This document shows positions 1 through 11,322 of a stretch of DNA of 30,000 nucleotides, in pieces (the first letter of the stretch is position 1; every line of letters begins with the position of its first letter). Under the pieces are notes generated by a model that was not told the DNA's origin, searched no databases, and saw only the letters and a program-made list of their open reading frames with translations. Source of the DNA: Anaeromyces robustus (Eukaryota > Neocallimastigomycota > Neocallimastigomycetes > Neocallimastigales > Neocallimastigaceae); the NCBI GenBank assembly GCA_002104895.1, contig MCFG01000369.1, positions 1 to 30,000 on the forward strand, given 5' to 3'. Made by a program: the position numbers and the translations under genes.

Positions 1-636
1 AACTTTTTTTTTTTATTTGTTATTAATATATTATTATAAATATTTTAATTATTAAAGTATTACATTTAATATTACTTTATTGATTGATTTTAATAATCCT
101 TCTATCTACTTTAATCTATTTTTTATTGACTTAATCTTTCCATCTAAATATTCTTTAACTTATTGGATACAAATTAAAAAAGATAATAATAATTATTATT
201 TTAATAATAATAATAATAATTGATTATAAATTTTTATCATTATTTAATGTTTAACATAGTTTATGGTAATAATTAAATTTTATTTAAAAAAATTTTTTTA
301 TTATTCTGGTTTTAATTATATTTTAATTTTATTAAAGTTAAATAATAATTCCTAAGTAGTGAATAATGTTGAAATTATTAATTACTTTAAAATTATTATT
401 TAACTTTAATACTTTTATATTAAATCTTATTTTTACTCTAATTTTAACATTAATTCAAAAAGTTTTTATTTATAATAAAGAAATATTTTTTTTTCCTTTT
501 TTTAAATTTTTTTATTTTTAAAAAATATATATATATACATAAAAAAAATAAATAAGTAAATATATATTAATATAAATAACAATCATACTTTTAAATACTT
601 AATATAATATTAAAACCAAAATAAAAATAAAAAAAA
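1..636. other. Intergenic / 5' flank of EF-hand gene
   Basis: I see no coding signal here. The stretch is A/T homopolymer-like DNA with T-rich runs around 487-517, followed by an alternating TA run near 526-537 about 100 bases before the ATG at 637. That run could serve as a TATA-like element, but the composition is so AT-rich that it cannot be told from background. The bases just before the ATG are all A, as for most start codons in the window. Confidence 0.5.
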
Positions 637-1672
637 ATGTACGGCGGTGGTAGTCTTCCTCTTTCAAAACTTATATTTCAAAAATATGATACTGATAAAA
701 GTGGTACCATTACTTCTACTGAATTTAGATATATGGCCTATGATTTAGGTTATTATATTTCTGACAGTGAACTTGAAATTGCAATGAAAACTGTTGATTC
801 ATCTGGATCTGGTGCCATTACTTATGCTGACTGTAATATATATACATATACATAATACATTATAATATTTTTTATGTTTAATAAAGTTTGAATAGATATG
901 TACATAATCTTAAAATTATAATAAAAAATTTAATATATAAAAAGAAAATACTAGATTTGTAAATTTTAAAAATACAAATATAAATATTAATTAATATGGC
1001 TATAGTTATGATAATTATGATATTAATATAAAAAATATATATAATTATAATTTTAATTATAACAATATTATTTTAACAATACTATTGTTAAAATAATGGT
1101 TTATAGTTAGTTCCTGGTGGAAATCTTCCGACCGTTGGAACAAAGTTCAATTAAACGATGAAAATATGGCTATTCTTGCTTCAATCAGTAGTGAATTCCA
1201 AAAATTTGATAAAGATAGGAGTGGAACTATTGATAGAGATGTAATAATAATAATTATTATTTTGATATAAAATTAAAATATGTTAATGAAAAAAAATTTT
1301 ATTATATAATTATTTACTATTCATATAATAATGATATATTTATTTATCTATTTAATAATATTATCTTAATATTAGGAATTTAAAGAATTTATCAAAGAAA
1401 TTACAATGAAAAATACTCTTACAGCTGATGATGAAAAAACCATGTTTGAACAATTAGATAAAAATCATGATGGACAAATATCATTTAACGAATGTAAGTT
1501 TAATTATAATAATAAAAAGTAATAATAATAAAAATAATAAAAATAATAATAACAAAATTCTTTGTATTAATATACTTTCTCAATATTATTTATTCTTTAA
1601 AAATTATTTATTAAAGATGTTGATTATATTAGTGCTAAATATAGTGGTGATCTTACCAAATACAAAAAATGA
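637..1672 (+). CDS. Four-EF-hand calcium-binding protein (calmodulin-like), 4 exons
   Basis: I rebuilt this gene from exons 637-832, 1107-1240, 1376-1493 and 1617-1672, joined across GT-AG introns with donors GTAATA, GTAATA and GTAAGT. The product is 167 residues and ends at TGA 1670-1672. The first-exon ORF alone reads into intron 1 and stops, but the frame recovers an EF-hand at every junction. Four calcium loops are visible: 18-29 (DTDKSGTITSTE), 54-65 (ends in Asp, not the usual Glu), 100-111 (DKDRSGTIDRDE) and 138-149 (DKNHDGQISFNE). Exon 2 also carries a Trp-rich linker, SWWKSSDRW. The loops lie in two pairs, as in calmodulin-like sensors. There is no signal peptide or membrane segment, so a cytosolic calcium sensor or buffer is likely; the target is unknown. 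The intron 2/exon 3 junction falls inside the third loop. The EF-hand call is firm; exon edges are predictions. Confidence 0.85.
1067..1097 (+). repeat. Perfect 14-bp hairpin in intron 1 next to the 3' splice site
   Basis: Arms 1067-1080 (ATTATTTTAACAAT) and 1084-1097 are perfect reverse complements separated by a 3-base loop (ACT). The hairpin ends 9 bases before the proposed acceptor AG at 1105-1106. The left arm holds TTAACA, a plausible branch-point-like sequence that would be paired in the folded RNA. A regulatory role is inference. Confidence 0.6.
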
Positions 1673-1733
1673 AGACTTTAAGAAATAATTATAAACTATT
1701 ATATCTAAATATTTAAATAAATAATGGTTTTAT

Positions 1734-1979
1734 TTAAACAATAAAAAAAAATGATGTAAATAAATATATTATTTCAAATAATAATAAAAATATTAAAATA
1801 ATATCAATGTATACATATAAATTAATAATAATAAATAAAAATAAAATTAAAATATACATAAAAATTTTTTTTTCTCTTTTCTTTTTAACTATGTATTTGA
1901 AATTGGTATCCCCAAGATAATCTAACATGACTGATATAACTTCAAATTGAAATGCCCTAATATTTTCAAATATTTCCAT
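1734..1979 (-). other. Small ORF of 81 codons, possible gene remnant
   Basis: The first 31 or so residues (from ATG at 1979) are mixed in composition and look protein-like. The rest is a run of Ile, Leu, Phe and Tyr that looks like translated intergenic DNA. It lies convergent to the EF-hand gene, with the ORF ends 61 bases apart. I do not recognise a family. A remnant first exon or chance are both possible. Confidence 0.15.
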
Positions 1980-3222
1980 TAAAATAAATATTATTAAATA
2001 TTAAAATAATAAAACTTTAATAACATCTAAATTGAAAATAACATAATATTATTAATATTTCAGCGTAATATGAGATTATCCATTAATTTAAATATATAAA
2101 TTATTTTTATTTCCTAAATTTTAAATTTGTTATAAAATTACTATACCAATATGTTATTATTGATCCTTAACTTGAATAAATATATTAAATTATCTTAATA
2201 TATTTATATAATTTTTATAATTTTTAAACAAAAAAACAGAAATTTCTTTTATTCTTTTTTATAATATTAGGATATAAATAAATATTGAAAATGTATAAAA
2301 ATAAAATTATTAAATAAATAATTAATTAATGTGTTTTATATTATGGATAAAATAAAAAAAATAGAAATTTTTTTTCTCTTTAAAAAAAATAAAATACGAA
2401 AAAAGCAATATGATAATAAATTCTATAAAATAAGAGAATCAAAAATTAAAACAACAGTATATTTACTATATAAGTTTTTTATAAATGATTCATTGAAAAA
2501 AAAAAAAAATAAAATAAAAAAATAAAATAAAAATAAAAAAGTTTATTCTTTTCTATAAAATAAATAATAAACAAACAAATAAAAATATATTAATTGTAAA
2601 GGGAAAAAAAAAAATAGTAAACAAAAAATAAACAAATTTATAAATAAATTGATATTCTCTATTCTTAATCAATTAACATTCTCTATTTATATTAAAAAAA
2701 AATAAAATAAAAGTAAAAAATAAATATATGTATTGGAAGATTCTTTTATATGTGTATATTTATATGAATAAACAATGAATTATTGAAAATATATATACAA
2801 ATTATAAAATAATAAATAGAATAAATCAAGAAAATAAAACATGTTGAAAAGATACTATGATTCCTGATCTTTAATATGAAAATTAACATTACTTAAAAAA
2901 AGCTCTTATGTTCTATCAACAAAAAATGAAAGTATATATTCTAAATATAATGAACTTTAATAGAAACTAACAGTATATTTGAAAGTAAAAGTGTGATAAC
3001 AAGAGAGAATAAATATAGTAATGAAACTAAAGTAATATTTAGTATATCATTCATATATATATTATGTACCAAAAATACTATCAATCTTAATAAAATAAGA
3101 TTTATTAGATATTTTAATTTTAAATATAATTACATAATAATTAATAAAGAAAAAGGAAAACTCTTATTTTATTAGAAAAAAAAATATTTCAATTGTTATT
3201 AAATTATTTTTATATATATTTC

Positions 3223-3252
3223 AAATATACGTATTTTAAAATACGTATATTT
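3223..3252. repeat. Perfect 30-bp palindrome
   Basis: The 30 bases are exactly self-complementary with no spacer, centred between 3237 and 3238 (TTTT/AAAA). Each arm contains TACGTA (3229-3234 and 3242-3247). It sits 30 bases beyond the stop of the small minus-strand ORF at 3283-3504, on its 3' side. Confidence 0.8.
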
Positions 3253-3282
3253 ATTTATTTATTTTATATATAAATGTACAAA

Positions 3283-3504
3283 TCATTTCTTATTTTTACT
3301 TAAAGTATTATATTCTTCTTCAGTTATTTTTTTTGCAATTTCACTTGGATAACCCATACAATCAAATCCTAATTGATATGCTTTGTTTATATCAGTAGAA
3401 GAAAGAATCATTAACCAAGGTCCGTCATTTTCTTTATAATAACTTTTAAACATTCGACATTTCATTCCATTATAATATACTTTTATATCTTTCTCTTCCT
3501 TCAT
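3283..3504 (-). CDS. Small uncharacterised protein, 73 aa
   Basis: This is an intact ORF from ATG at 3504 to a stop at 3283. Unlike the neighbouring AT noise it has balanced residue use: charged N-terminus MKEEKDIKVYYNGMKC, an aromatic core near 20-33 with GPWLMIL, a stretch DINKAYQLGFDCMGYP near 38-53, and a Lys-rich tail. Two Cys (16 and 49) are present. There is no signal peptide or membrane span. The pattern (a beta-strand start, a helix, then a Gly-Phe-Asp-Cys turn) resembles small bacterial or phage hypothetical proteins, so transfer is possible, but I cannot name a family. It is flanked by the palindrome at 3223-3252 downstream and a tandem repeat at 3507-3670 that begins directly upstream of its ATG, so its promoter would lie in repeat DNA. 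Start and single-exon structure are assumed. Confidence 0.55.
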   Translation of the reverse strand: MKEEKDIKVYYNGMKCRMFKSYYKENDGPWLMILSSTDINKAYQLGFDCMGYPSEIAKKITEEEYNTLSKNKK

Positions 3505-3506
3505 TG

Positions 3507-3670
3507 AGTAATATATTGAAATTACGTATATATTTTTAGTTTCTTTAATGTTATAAAATAATTTATAGTATATTGAAATTACGTATATACTTTTAGTTTC
3601 TTTAATGTTAAAAAATAATTTATAGAAATTACGTATATTTTTTTAGTTTCTTTAATATAAAATAATTTAT
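3507..3670. repeat. Three-copy tandem repeat (about 60, 57 and 47 bp)
   Basis: Units start near 3507, 3567 and 3624. Each carries GAAATTACGTATAT, then TTTTAGTTTCTTTAAT, then AAAATAATTTAT. The TACGTA core falls at 3523, 3580 and 3630. The array abuts the start of the minus-strand small gene, so it occupies that gene's upstream region. Confidence 0.85.
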
Positions 3671-3796
3671 TCTCAAATAAGTAATATAAAAAAAATAGTA
3701 ATATAGAAATTTAAATATACAATAGTTCAATCATTAATACTAATAAAAGTAAAAAAAATATTAATAATTTTATTTTTTTTTTTTAATTAATTAATT

Positions 3797-4040
<244 letters not shown>

Positions 4041-4271
4041 TTTCTTTAATTATTTAAAAATTATATAAATTGAAGATTTATATAAAATGAATAATAAAAA
4101 AACTATACTAATACCATATTTTAGTTTATCAAATGAATTATTTTTAATAAATTAGTTATGATTTAATAAACTTTAACATTTTATTTCATGAAATTTTGAT
4201 ATTTCCAAATATATTAAATAATTTTTAACTTGGATAATTATTATAGAAATTTCTTTTTTTTATTTTATTAA

Positions 4272-4273
4272 AT

Positions 4274-4328
<55 letters not shown>

Positions 4329-4352
4329 TTCATTCATTTATTTATTCATTTA
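4272..4352. repeat. (ATTT)n array, short, with CATT variants
   Basis: Roughly 20 copies of ATTT with ATTC variants near 4330-4350. It is in the same orientation as the array at 3801-4040 and lies about 230 bases upstream of the ATG at 4581. Confidence 0.9.
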
Positions 4353-4580
4353 ATATATTAATCATTAAAAAATTGTATCAATTATTATTTATCTAATTAA
4401 TAAAAAATTATAATAATACTATCAAAACTATTATTAAATTATTATTTCGATAATGAAATAATAATTAGATTGAATTTTATAGAAAAATATATAATTTCTA
4501 TTTCTATCTATATTTACTTTATATCTTTATATATAAATATTTTCATTTTTTTTCTCTTAATATAAATAATATAATTAAAA

Positions 4581-6389
4581 ATGGCTAATAGAATACTAAG
4601 TAGAATGAGAAAGGATTTAAAAGAAATAATAAAGAACAACAAAATTTTTGAATTTCAATTGAAAATTCAAGAAATTAAAAAGAAACTTAATGATTGCAGT
4701 TTTATTAGCATGGATTTATTAGAAATAGCAATTAAGTCAAATTCTTCTGCTGAAATGATAGAAACAATTCTAATCAATGATAAATATAAATCTTTAAATT
4801 ACTATTTCAATTTTCCTGAAGGTAAACAATTACCACTTTCTTATGTATTAGAAAGAAATAATTTTGAAATAGCCAATCTTTTAATAGAATATGGAGCTGA
4901 TATCAACTGGATACCTTATTCCGTTTTTCATAATATGATTAATAATAAAAATTCAAAGTATATCATAGATAAAGGATTTATTGTCTATCCAAATTTAATA
5001 AATAATTTAATAAAAGATCACATCAACTTTTTCTTGAAAAAACTTTTTAGATATTATATATATAATAATTCATTTATTTTAAAATTGCTTTCTTTATATA
5101 AAAATAAAACCTCTCTGTCAAAAAAACATTGGAATGATATTATATCAAAAGAACAAAATAAAATAAATTTTAATGAATATATGTATGATGATGCTGTTAC
5201 TTCTAACAATGATATTGCATTTAATTTATTATATCAAAACGATATTAGAGATAAAAAGATAGTTTGTCAAGAAATACTTCACGTTTTGGGTTGGCGTGAT
5301 AGACTTGTTAAAGCTCATTTTTTAAATAAAATATTAAATGAAGAATTAAAAAATTACGTAAGAGAAAAATTTTCAAACAAAGAAGTTATATTAAAATATA
5401 TTCAAACAGATAACCTTAAAGAGCTTAACCAATTTATAAAAGAACAAAATATATCATTGGATGATTATAATTACAAATATAACGAGCATTATGATTTATT
5501 GAAATTAGCTTTAGAATATAATGCTTCATTAGCAATAATAAAATTTATTTTTAATCAATGTCAGTATAAACACTTAAACTATAATATATGTATTAATGAA
5601 AAAGTAATACCTTTATTTTTTTATCTTATTTCTGAAAGTAAATATACTATATTTGATTTTTTAATTCAGAATATTAATGATGTGAACTATGAAAATATTA
5701 TTAATTATTTACACCACTATCATCTTTTATCAAATCAAAAATTAAAATTTATTTTAAACCATAATTTTGAATTAACAGTAAATCCATTAATACCGTTTAT
5801 AAGAGATCATCAAAATCAATTATTAAAAACAGTATTTAACTATTATATTTTCAATAATCATTATATTATTGAATTATTATTACTCTCTAAAGGAAAAATA
5901 TCTATGTCTTATTCACAATTTCAAAATAAAATAACCACAGAAAACAATAAATTAAATTCCATCATGAATTTTTTATATAATGTTGCTTTAAATTATAACA
6001 ATGATGAAGCTATTTCAATAATACATAAATATGATTATCGAGAGAAAAATATTATTTTAAATAATTTATTTCATTTATTTGATAATTATGAAAAGAAAGA
6101 CAGGATTATCTATAAAATAGAGAGTAAAGAATTAAATTTAAATGTGGATGAATATTTTATAAATAATTTAAGAAATAGTGAGGAACGGAAAAGATCTATC
6201 AAAAATCATATAAAGCAAAGTCAAACCTATGAATTAATTAATTATATTTTAAAAACAAACATTTTAATACCTTATTTTAGAAATAAAAATTTTGATCCAT
6301 TAATTTATGCCATAGAAAATAATGCATCAGAAGAAATGATAAGTTTTATTGTCACTCAATACCAATCTTTAAATTATACCATTTGTGAC

Positions 6390-6470
<81 letters not shown>

Positions 6471-8600
6471 TTTAAAAGTCCATTATCGTCTGCCCTCTCT
6501 TATAATAAATTTAACATTGCTGATTTATTATTAGAATATGGAGCAGTTATAAATTATCATATATATCATTATGATATTGGTCAACTTCTTTTTATTAACA
6601 ATTATCTAAATTGTAAAAATTTTAATTATATATTAAAACATGATTTCATTATGAAATATGATTTAATAATGTTATTAATCCAAAATAAAAAGAATCACTT
6701 TTTAAATATGATTTTTAAACATTTTGTTTTTAATCAAGAATTCATTTTAAAATTATTAAACCTTTCAAAAAATAAAATAAAATTACCTCAAACTGAATTC
6801 AATGATCTTATTCTTAAAGAAAAATCACATATCATTATAGGATATTATTGGTATAAAGAAGCCATTGAATGTAATAATGATCAAGCTATTGATATGTTTA
6901 TTGATCATAGTGTAAGTATGAATCGATTTATTGAAAAAGATGACGTAACTCAACATTTAGTAGGAAGTTTTTATTCTAGTAACTTTTATTTTATTGAAAA
7001 ATTATTTCAATGTAAATTATTTGATATAAATTTAATTGATATAGACAATATTGTTAATGTTATGGACTCTTATAAAGAAGATGAAGAAGATAATGAAGAT
7101 GATGAAAATGATGAAGAAGACGAAGAAGAGGAATTTGAAGATGAAGAAAATGAAGAAGAAGAGGAAGAGGAGGACGAAGAGGAATTCGAAGAGGAAGAAG
7201 AGGAAGAAATGGAAGAAAATGAAGAAGATGAAGAAGATGAAGAAGATGAAGAAGATGAAGAAAACGAAGAAGAGGAATTTGAAGAGGAAGAATATGAAAA
7301 AAACGAAGAAGAGGAATTTGAAGATGAAGAAGATGAAGAAAATGAAGAAAATGAAGAAGATGAAGAAGATGAAGAAGATGAAGAAAACGAAGAAGAGGAA
7401 TTTGAAGAGGAAGAATATGAAGAAAATGAAGAGGAAGAAGAGGAAGATGAAGATGAAGATGAGGATGAGGATGAGGATGATGATGATGGCAATGAAATAG
7501 AAGAAATTGATGATAATAATGAGAATGATAAATATGAAAATGTTAATGAAGAAGAATACAATAAAGAAGAAGAAAAATGGAATCATGATATTGAAGGATT
7601 AAATAATATTGAAATGGAAAAATTCTTCAAAGAAACTAAACTTGATATTTTACCCTTTTTTATAATTAAATTACTAAATTATCCATTTTTTGACTTTAAA
7701 AAAATTTCTTTTGATAATATATTATTAATTATTATTAAAATTGATAAAATCTATAAAATAAAATATTTGATTCAACAATGTTTAAATCATAAAACATTTA
7801 ATTTTGAATATGTTAATTATGAAAATGTTTTATCAATTATTAGTGATAGTTATGATACAATAAATAATCGTATTGTATTGATAAAATGGTTAATTGAAAA
7901 ATCACTCTCTCATAAAACATTTAATTTTAAAAGAATTAATTTTGAAAATGCATTAATTATTATTAATTATTTACGAAATTTAGATCTTTTAAAATTTTTT
8001 ATAGAACTATCATTACATCATAAAACTTTTGATTTTAAGCATATTACTATAAAGAAAATATTGTTTTTTACAGGTTCCTTGGATAATAATTCCTCAATAC
8101 TAGAATTTTATATTCAAAAATTATTATCTTGTAAAGAATTTCATATGAGATATATAAATATAGAAGAATTTTTATCTTTAACTGTAAAAATAACTAATCC
8201 AGAATTTTTAGAATATATAAATGAAAATATTATTGAACATCCAACATTTAATTTAGCAAATGATATTTCTATTCGAAATATTTTTTTATCTTTCGATCGT
8301 ATATATGGAGATATAGTTGATATTAATTCAGCTATTCAATATTTAACATGGAAATTATTAAATCATAAAACATTAGATTATCATAATCCATTAATCATTG
8401 AAACTATTTTACTATCTTGTAATGAAATAAAAAATACATCATATATTGATTTTATATTAGAGCAAATTATTCATTCACCGAAATTGACCCAACGTCAATC
8501 TATGAATAGTTTAAAATCTATTATCAACATAAAAAAAATATTAGCACATGCTAAACAACATCATAATCATTATATGATAAATTTTATTTCTAATTTATAA
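4581..8600 (+). CDS. Large ankyrin-like repeat protein, 1339 aa
   Basis: This uninterrupted ORF encodes a probable protein-interaction scaffold. Ankyrin signatures are weak but visible, for example NFEIANLLIEYGADIN near 94-109 and NIADLLLEYGAVIN near 645-660. The N-terminal part is a threefold duplication with a period of about 260-267 residues. Matching blocks start near 45, 305 and 572, and a second shared block starts near 150, 413 and about 695. An Asn27 run (604-630) sits in a loop of copy three. A Glu/Asp-rich insertion spans about 833-999. The C-terminal part (about 1010-1335) has seven or eight repeats of about 40 residues built on HKTFNFxxxNxEN. One such unit (FQCKLFDINLIDIDNIV) precedes the acidic tract, so the tract interrupts the array. 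There is no signal peptide or membrane span. Partner and process are unknown. ATG at 4581 follows an A-rich context. Such ankyrin proteins are common in gut fungi. Confidence 0.85.
6390..6470 (+). repeat. (AAT)27 microsatellite encoding Asn27
   Basis: This is a pure AAT triplet run in frame inside the ankyrin-like gene. The corresponding loops of the first two internal copies (near residues 73-84 and 332-343) have no Asn run, so the expansion is specific to the third copy. Confidence 0.95.
7077..7490 (+). repeat. GAA/GAT/GAG-rich acidic coding repeat
   Basis: In-frame imperfect repeats of GAAGATGAAGAA type give a Glu/Asp tract. Longer units recur, such as GAGGAATTTGAAGAGGAAGA near 7271 and again near 7394, so a segment of about 120 bases seems to have been tandemly duplicated. 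Several antisense and +2 ORFs over this tract are composition shadows. Confidence 0.85.
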
Positions 8601-9345
<745 letters not shown>

Positions 9346-10191
9346 ATGGTTATTCAAGTGAAAACCTATAAACTTGACTCACATGGCACAATATATGCTT
9401 ATCTTCCTTCATACATTATTGAAACTAAAAAATATCCGTTAGTTATGGCATTATGTTGTACTACAGGTAATCCACAAGCAGAAGTTAAAACAAATGGTTG
9501 GGATAAAATAGTTAAAGAAGAAGATATTATTGTTATTGCTCCAACATATAATAATTATGCTACTTATTCTGAAACAAAATATATAAAATCTGTTATTGAT
9601 GATGCTATTAAAAGGTATCCTATTGATACCGAACGTATTTATTCTACAGGTTTTTCAAATGGTGGTGCTCTTTCCGTTGCTCTTGTTAGTACATATCCAA
9701 ACTTATTAGCAGGGATATCTGCTATGGGTTGGTCTATTGGAATGAATAATAAATCTCCAAATTCTAAAATACCTTTTTTACTAATTCAAGGTACTAATGA
9801 ATATACACAAATAACGAGTTCAGGTGATAAAGCTATTATGGATGATGAAATAATAACTTTAAAAGATATATTTTATTATAATAATATGAAAGAAAAAGAT
9901 GTTATTCCAGATTACCATCAATATCCTTATTGGGGCTATAAACCTCATGAAAAAGAATTGATCTATCCAGAATATACTGATTATGATCTTTATGGAAATT
10001 CATCAAATAAAAAAAGTGGTATAGAATGGACATTGAATCTTTTTTTTACAGATAATTATAAAAAGCCATTAGTCGAACTTATTCTAGTTGAAAACTCTAA
10101 TCATATACCACATGATTGTAATGCACGTTTAGCTTGGAATTTTTTTGGTGGTTTCAAAAGAACTGAAACTGGTCAATTAAAAGAAATTTAA
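9346..10191 (+). CDS. Alpha/beta-hydrolase esterase (PHB depolymerase / feruloyl esterase-like), 281 aa
   Basis: This probable carboxylic-ester hydrolase resembles the PHB-depolymerase/CE1-like esterases. The strand-helix start YPLVMALC is followed by the nucleophile elbow GFSNGG with Ser104. A late NSNHIPH segment places His253 as the likely catalytic base, and NARLAWNFF after it matches the family's terminal helix. At the usual acid-loop position (HGTxD in relatives) this protein reads QGTNE, so Glu152 may replace Asp. Length is normal for a single-domain enzyme. I see no signal peptide, dockerin or carbohydrate-binding module, so it is probably intracellular and not a cellulosome part. The gene is intronless. 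Bacterial origin would fit the many transferred hydrolases in gut fungi, but that is inference. The substrate could be a short-chain, acetyl or hydroxycinnamoyl ester. Confidence 0.8.
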   Translation: MVIQVKTYKLDSHGTIYAYLPSYIIETKKYPLVMALCCTTGNPQAEVKTNGWDKIVKEEDIIVIAPTYNNYATYSETKYIKSVIDDAIKRYPIDTERIYSTGFSNGGALSVALVSTYPNLLAGISAMGWSIGMNNKSPNSKIPFLLIQGTNEYTQITSSGDKAIMDDEIITLKDIFYYNNMKEKDVIPDYHQYPYWGYKPHEKELIYPEYTDYDLYGNSSNKKSGIEWTLNLFFTDNYKKPLVELILVENSNHIPHDCNARLAWNFFGGFKRTETGQLKEI

Positions 10192-10251
10192 AATCAATAG
10201 CATAAATAAATAAAAAAAATTACATTTTTATAAAAATATTATTTAAAATAA

Positions 10252-10437
10252 ATAAAAAAAGCTACTAAAGAATTTGTATTAAAAGATGATTCAGTTGGTA
10301 AGTTTATTAGAGAAAAATTAATAGAATGTGAAGAATCCTTTGAATTATTTAAAACAGAATTAGGAAAATTTAATATTTATATTGAAAATAATATTATTAA
10401 AAATTATGAAGTTGAAATTAATTCTAAAAATTTTTAA
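10252..10437 (+). pseudogene. Start-less coding relic or terminal exon, about 58 codons
   Basis: From 10261 the frame reads ATKEFVLKDDSVGKFIREKL and continues with ECEESFELFKTELGKFN to a TAA at 10435-10437. Codon and residue use is protein-like, in contrast to the flanking AT DNA. No ATG precedes it. An in-frame TAA lies at 10249-10251, and the only nearby acceptor-like AG is at 10260-10261. It starts about 60 bases after the esterase stop, on the same strand, but does not look like a continuation of that protein. It is most likely the 3' end of a lost gene, or a last exon whose upstream part I cannot find. The family is not recognised. Confidence 0.5.
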
Positions 10438-11322
10438 TTTAAAAAATATCTTATCATATAAATGATGATAAAATATATATATATATTTTAATGTAAAGTA
10501 TTTAAAAACAAAAATAAAAATAAAAAACAGAATCAAATTTACAATTAGATAATATAAAAATTACATAAAGGATAATAATAATAATTATTTTTATTGTATG
10601 ATACATCATAATTAAAATTATAATGATCCTGATAATAATAATGTTTGTAAATATTTTGTAAATATTTTATTATTGCATTGGATTAAGCATAAAAATAAAA
10701 TTTTACATAAGCTTGTTATTCTTCGTTTCACAAAAAATAAAATTTTTCATTAGTAACTTATATCAATTGTAGCATGATAATAATTATAAAGAAAATTTAA
10801 TACAATAAAATATTAAAATAATGTATTTAATTTTAATTAAATTTTTTGACTCATTTTATGAAAAATAAATTTATTTAACTTTATTAAATACGTTTTAAAT
10901 ATATTATAATGTAATAATTTATATCATATTAATAAAATGAGGTTTACTAAATATAACATTTAAGATCAATTTCACAAAATATTAAAAATAATAAATACTT
11001 TTTAATTTATATACATAATTTTTAACCATATAATTATCTAATAAAATAATTAATTAATAATAATTAATTTTATATCTTTAGAAATATTTTTAATAAAATT
11101 GATTTTAAAAATATAGAATATACATTTAAAATACTATTCATTAATAATAATGTAAGATATCAAATATCTTAACATTATTATTATTTTATAACTTTCCTTT
11201 CAACAAATATCTTAACATTATCATTATTTTGTAATATTATTTTATAACTCTCCTTTCAATAAATTTTTTATATAATTATTATATTGTAACTCTTTTTTCA
11301 CAATTATATTTTTAAATATTAA
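10438..11322. other. Intergenic upstream of the nucleotidyltransferase gene
   Basis: No coding signal is visible. The DNA is AT-rich with short local repeats, such as GTAAATATTTT twice near 10645-10670. A tandem duplication just before the next gene is listed separately. Confidence 0.4.
11161..11259. repeat. Tandem duplication (43 and 56 bp) upstream of the nucleotidyltransferase
   Basis: Two units begin with CAAATATCTTAACATTAT and end with TTTTATAACTNTCCTTTCAA, at 11161-11203 and 11204-11259. The second has a 13-base internal addition. A degenerate third end (GTAACTCTTTTTTCACAA) follows at about 11286-11303. It lies 60-160 bases before the ATG at 11323 and may be promoter or 5'-UTR sequence. 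Confidence 0.75.

Larger units (their letters stand above)
1673..3282. other. Intergenic, AT-rich, possibly with decayed coding DNA
   Basis: I found no gene I can defend. Around 2860-3180 the sequence is less monotonous than its surroundings and gives short plausible peptide stretches in changing frames: an open run at about 2901-2957 that stops, and another at 2993-3175 with no ATG. This would fit a frameshifted relic, but AT-rich noise is an equal explanation. Confidence 0.3.

Noticed and set aside
2331-3175. ORFs at 2331-2525 and 2993-3175
   Set aside because: The first is Lys/Ile/Asn noise. The second lacks an ATG (GTG start) and is mostly Ile/Asn/Tyr. At best they contain scraps of decayed coding DNA.
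7032-7586. Long antisense and alternative-frame ORFs over the acidic tract (7032-7586 -, 7070-7561 -, 7051-7500 +)
   Set aside because: They are translations of the GAA/GAT repeat in other frames (Phe/Ile, Ser or Lys/Met runs) and have no independent coding signal.
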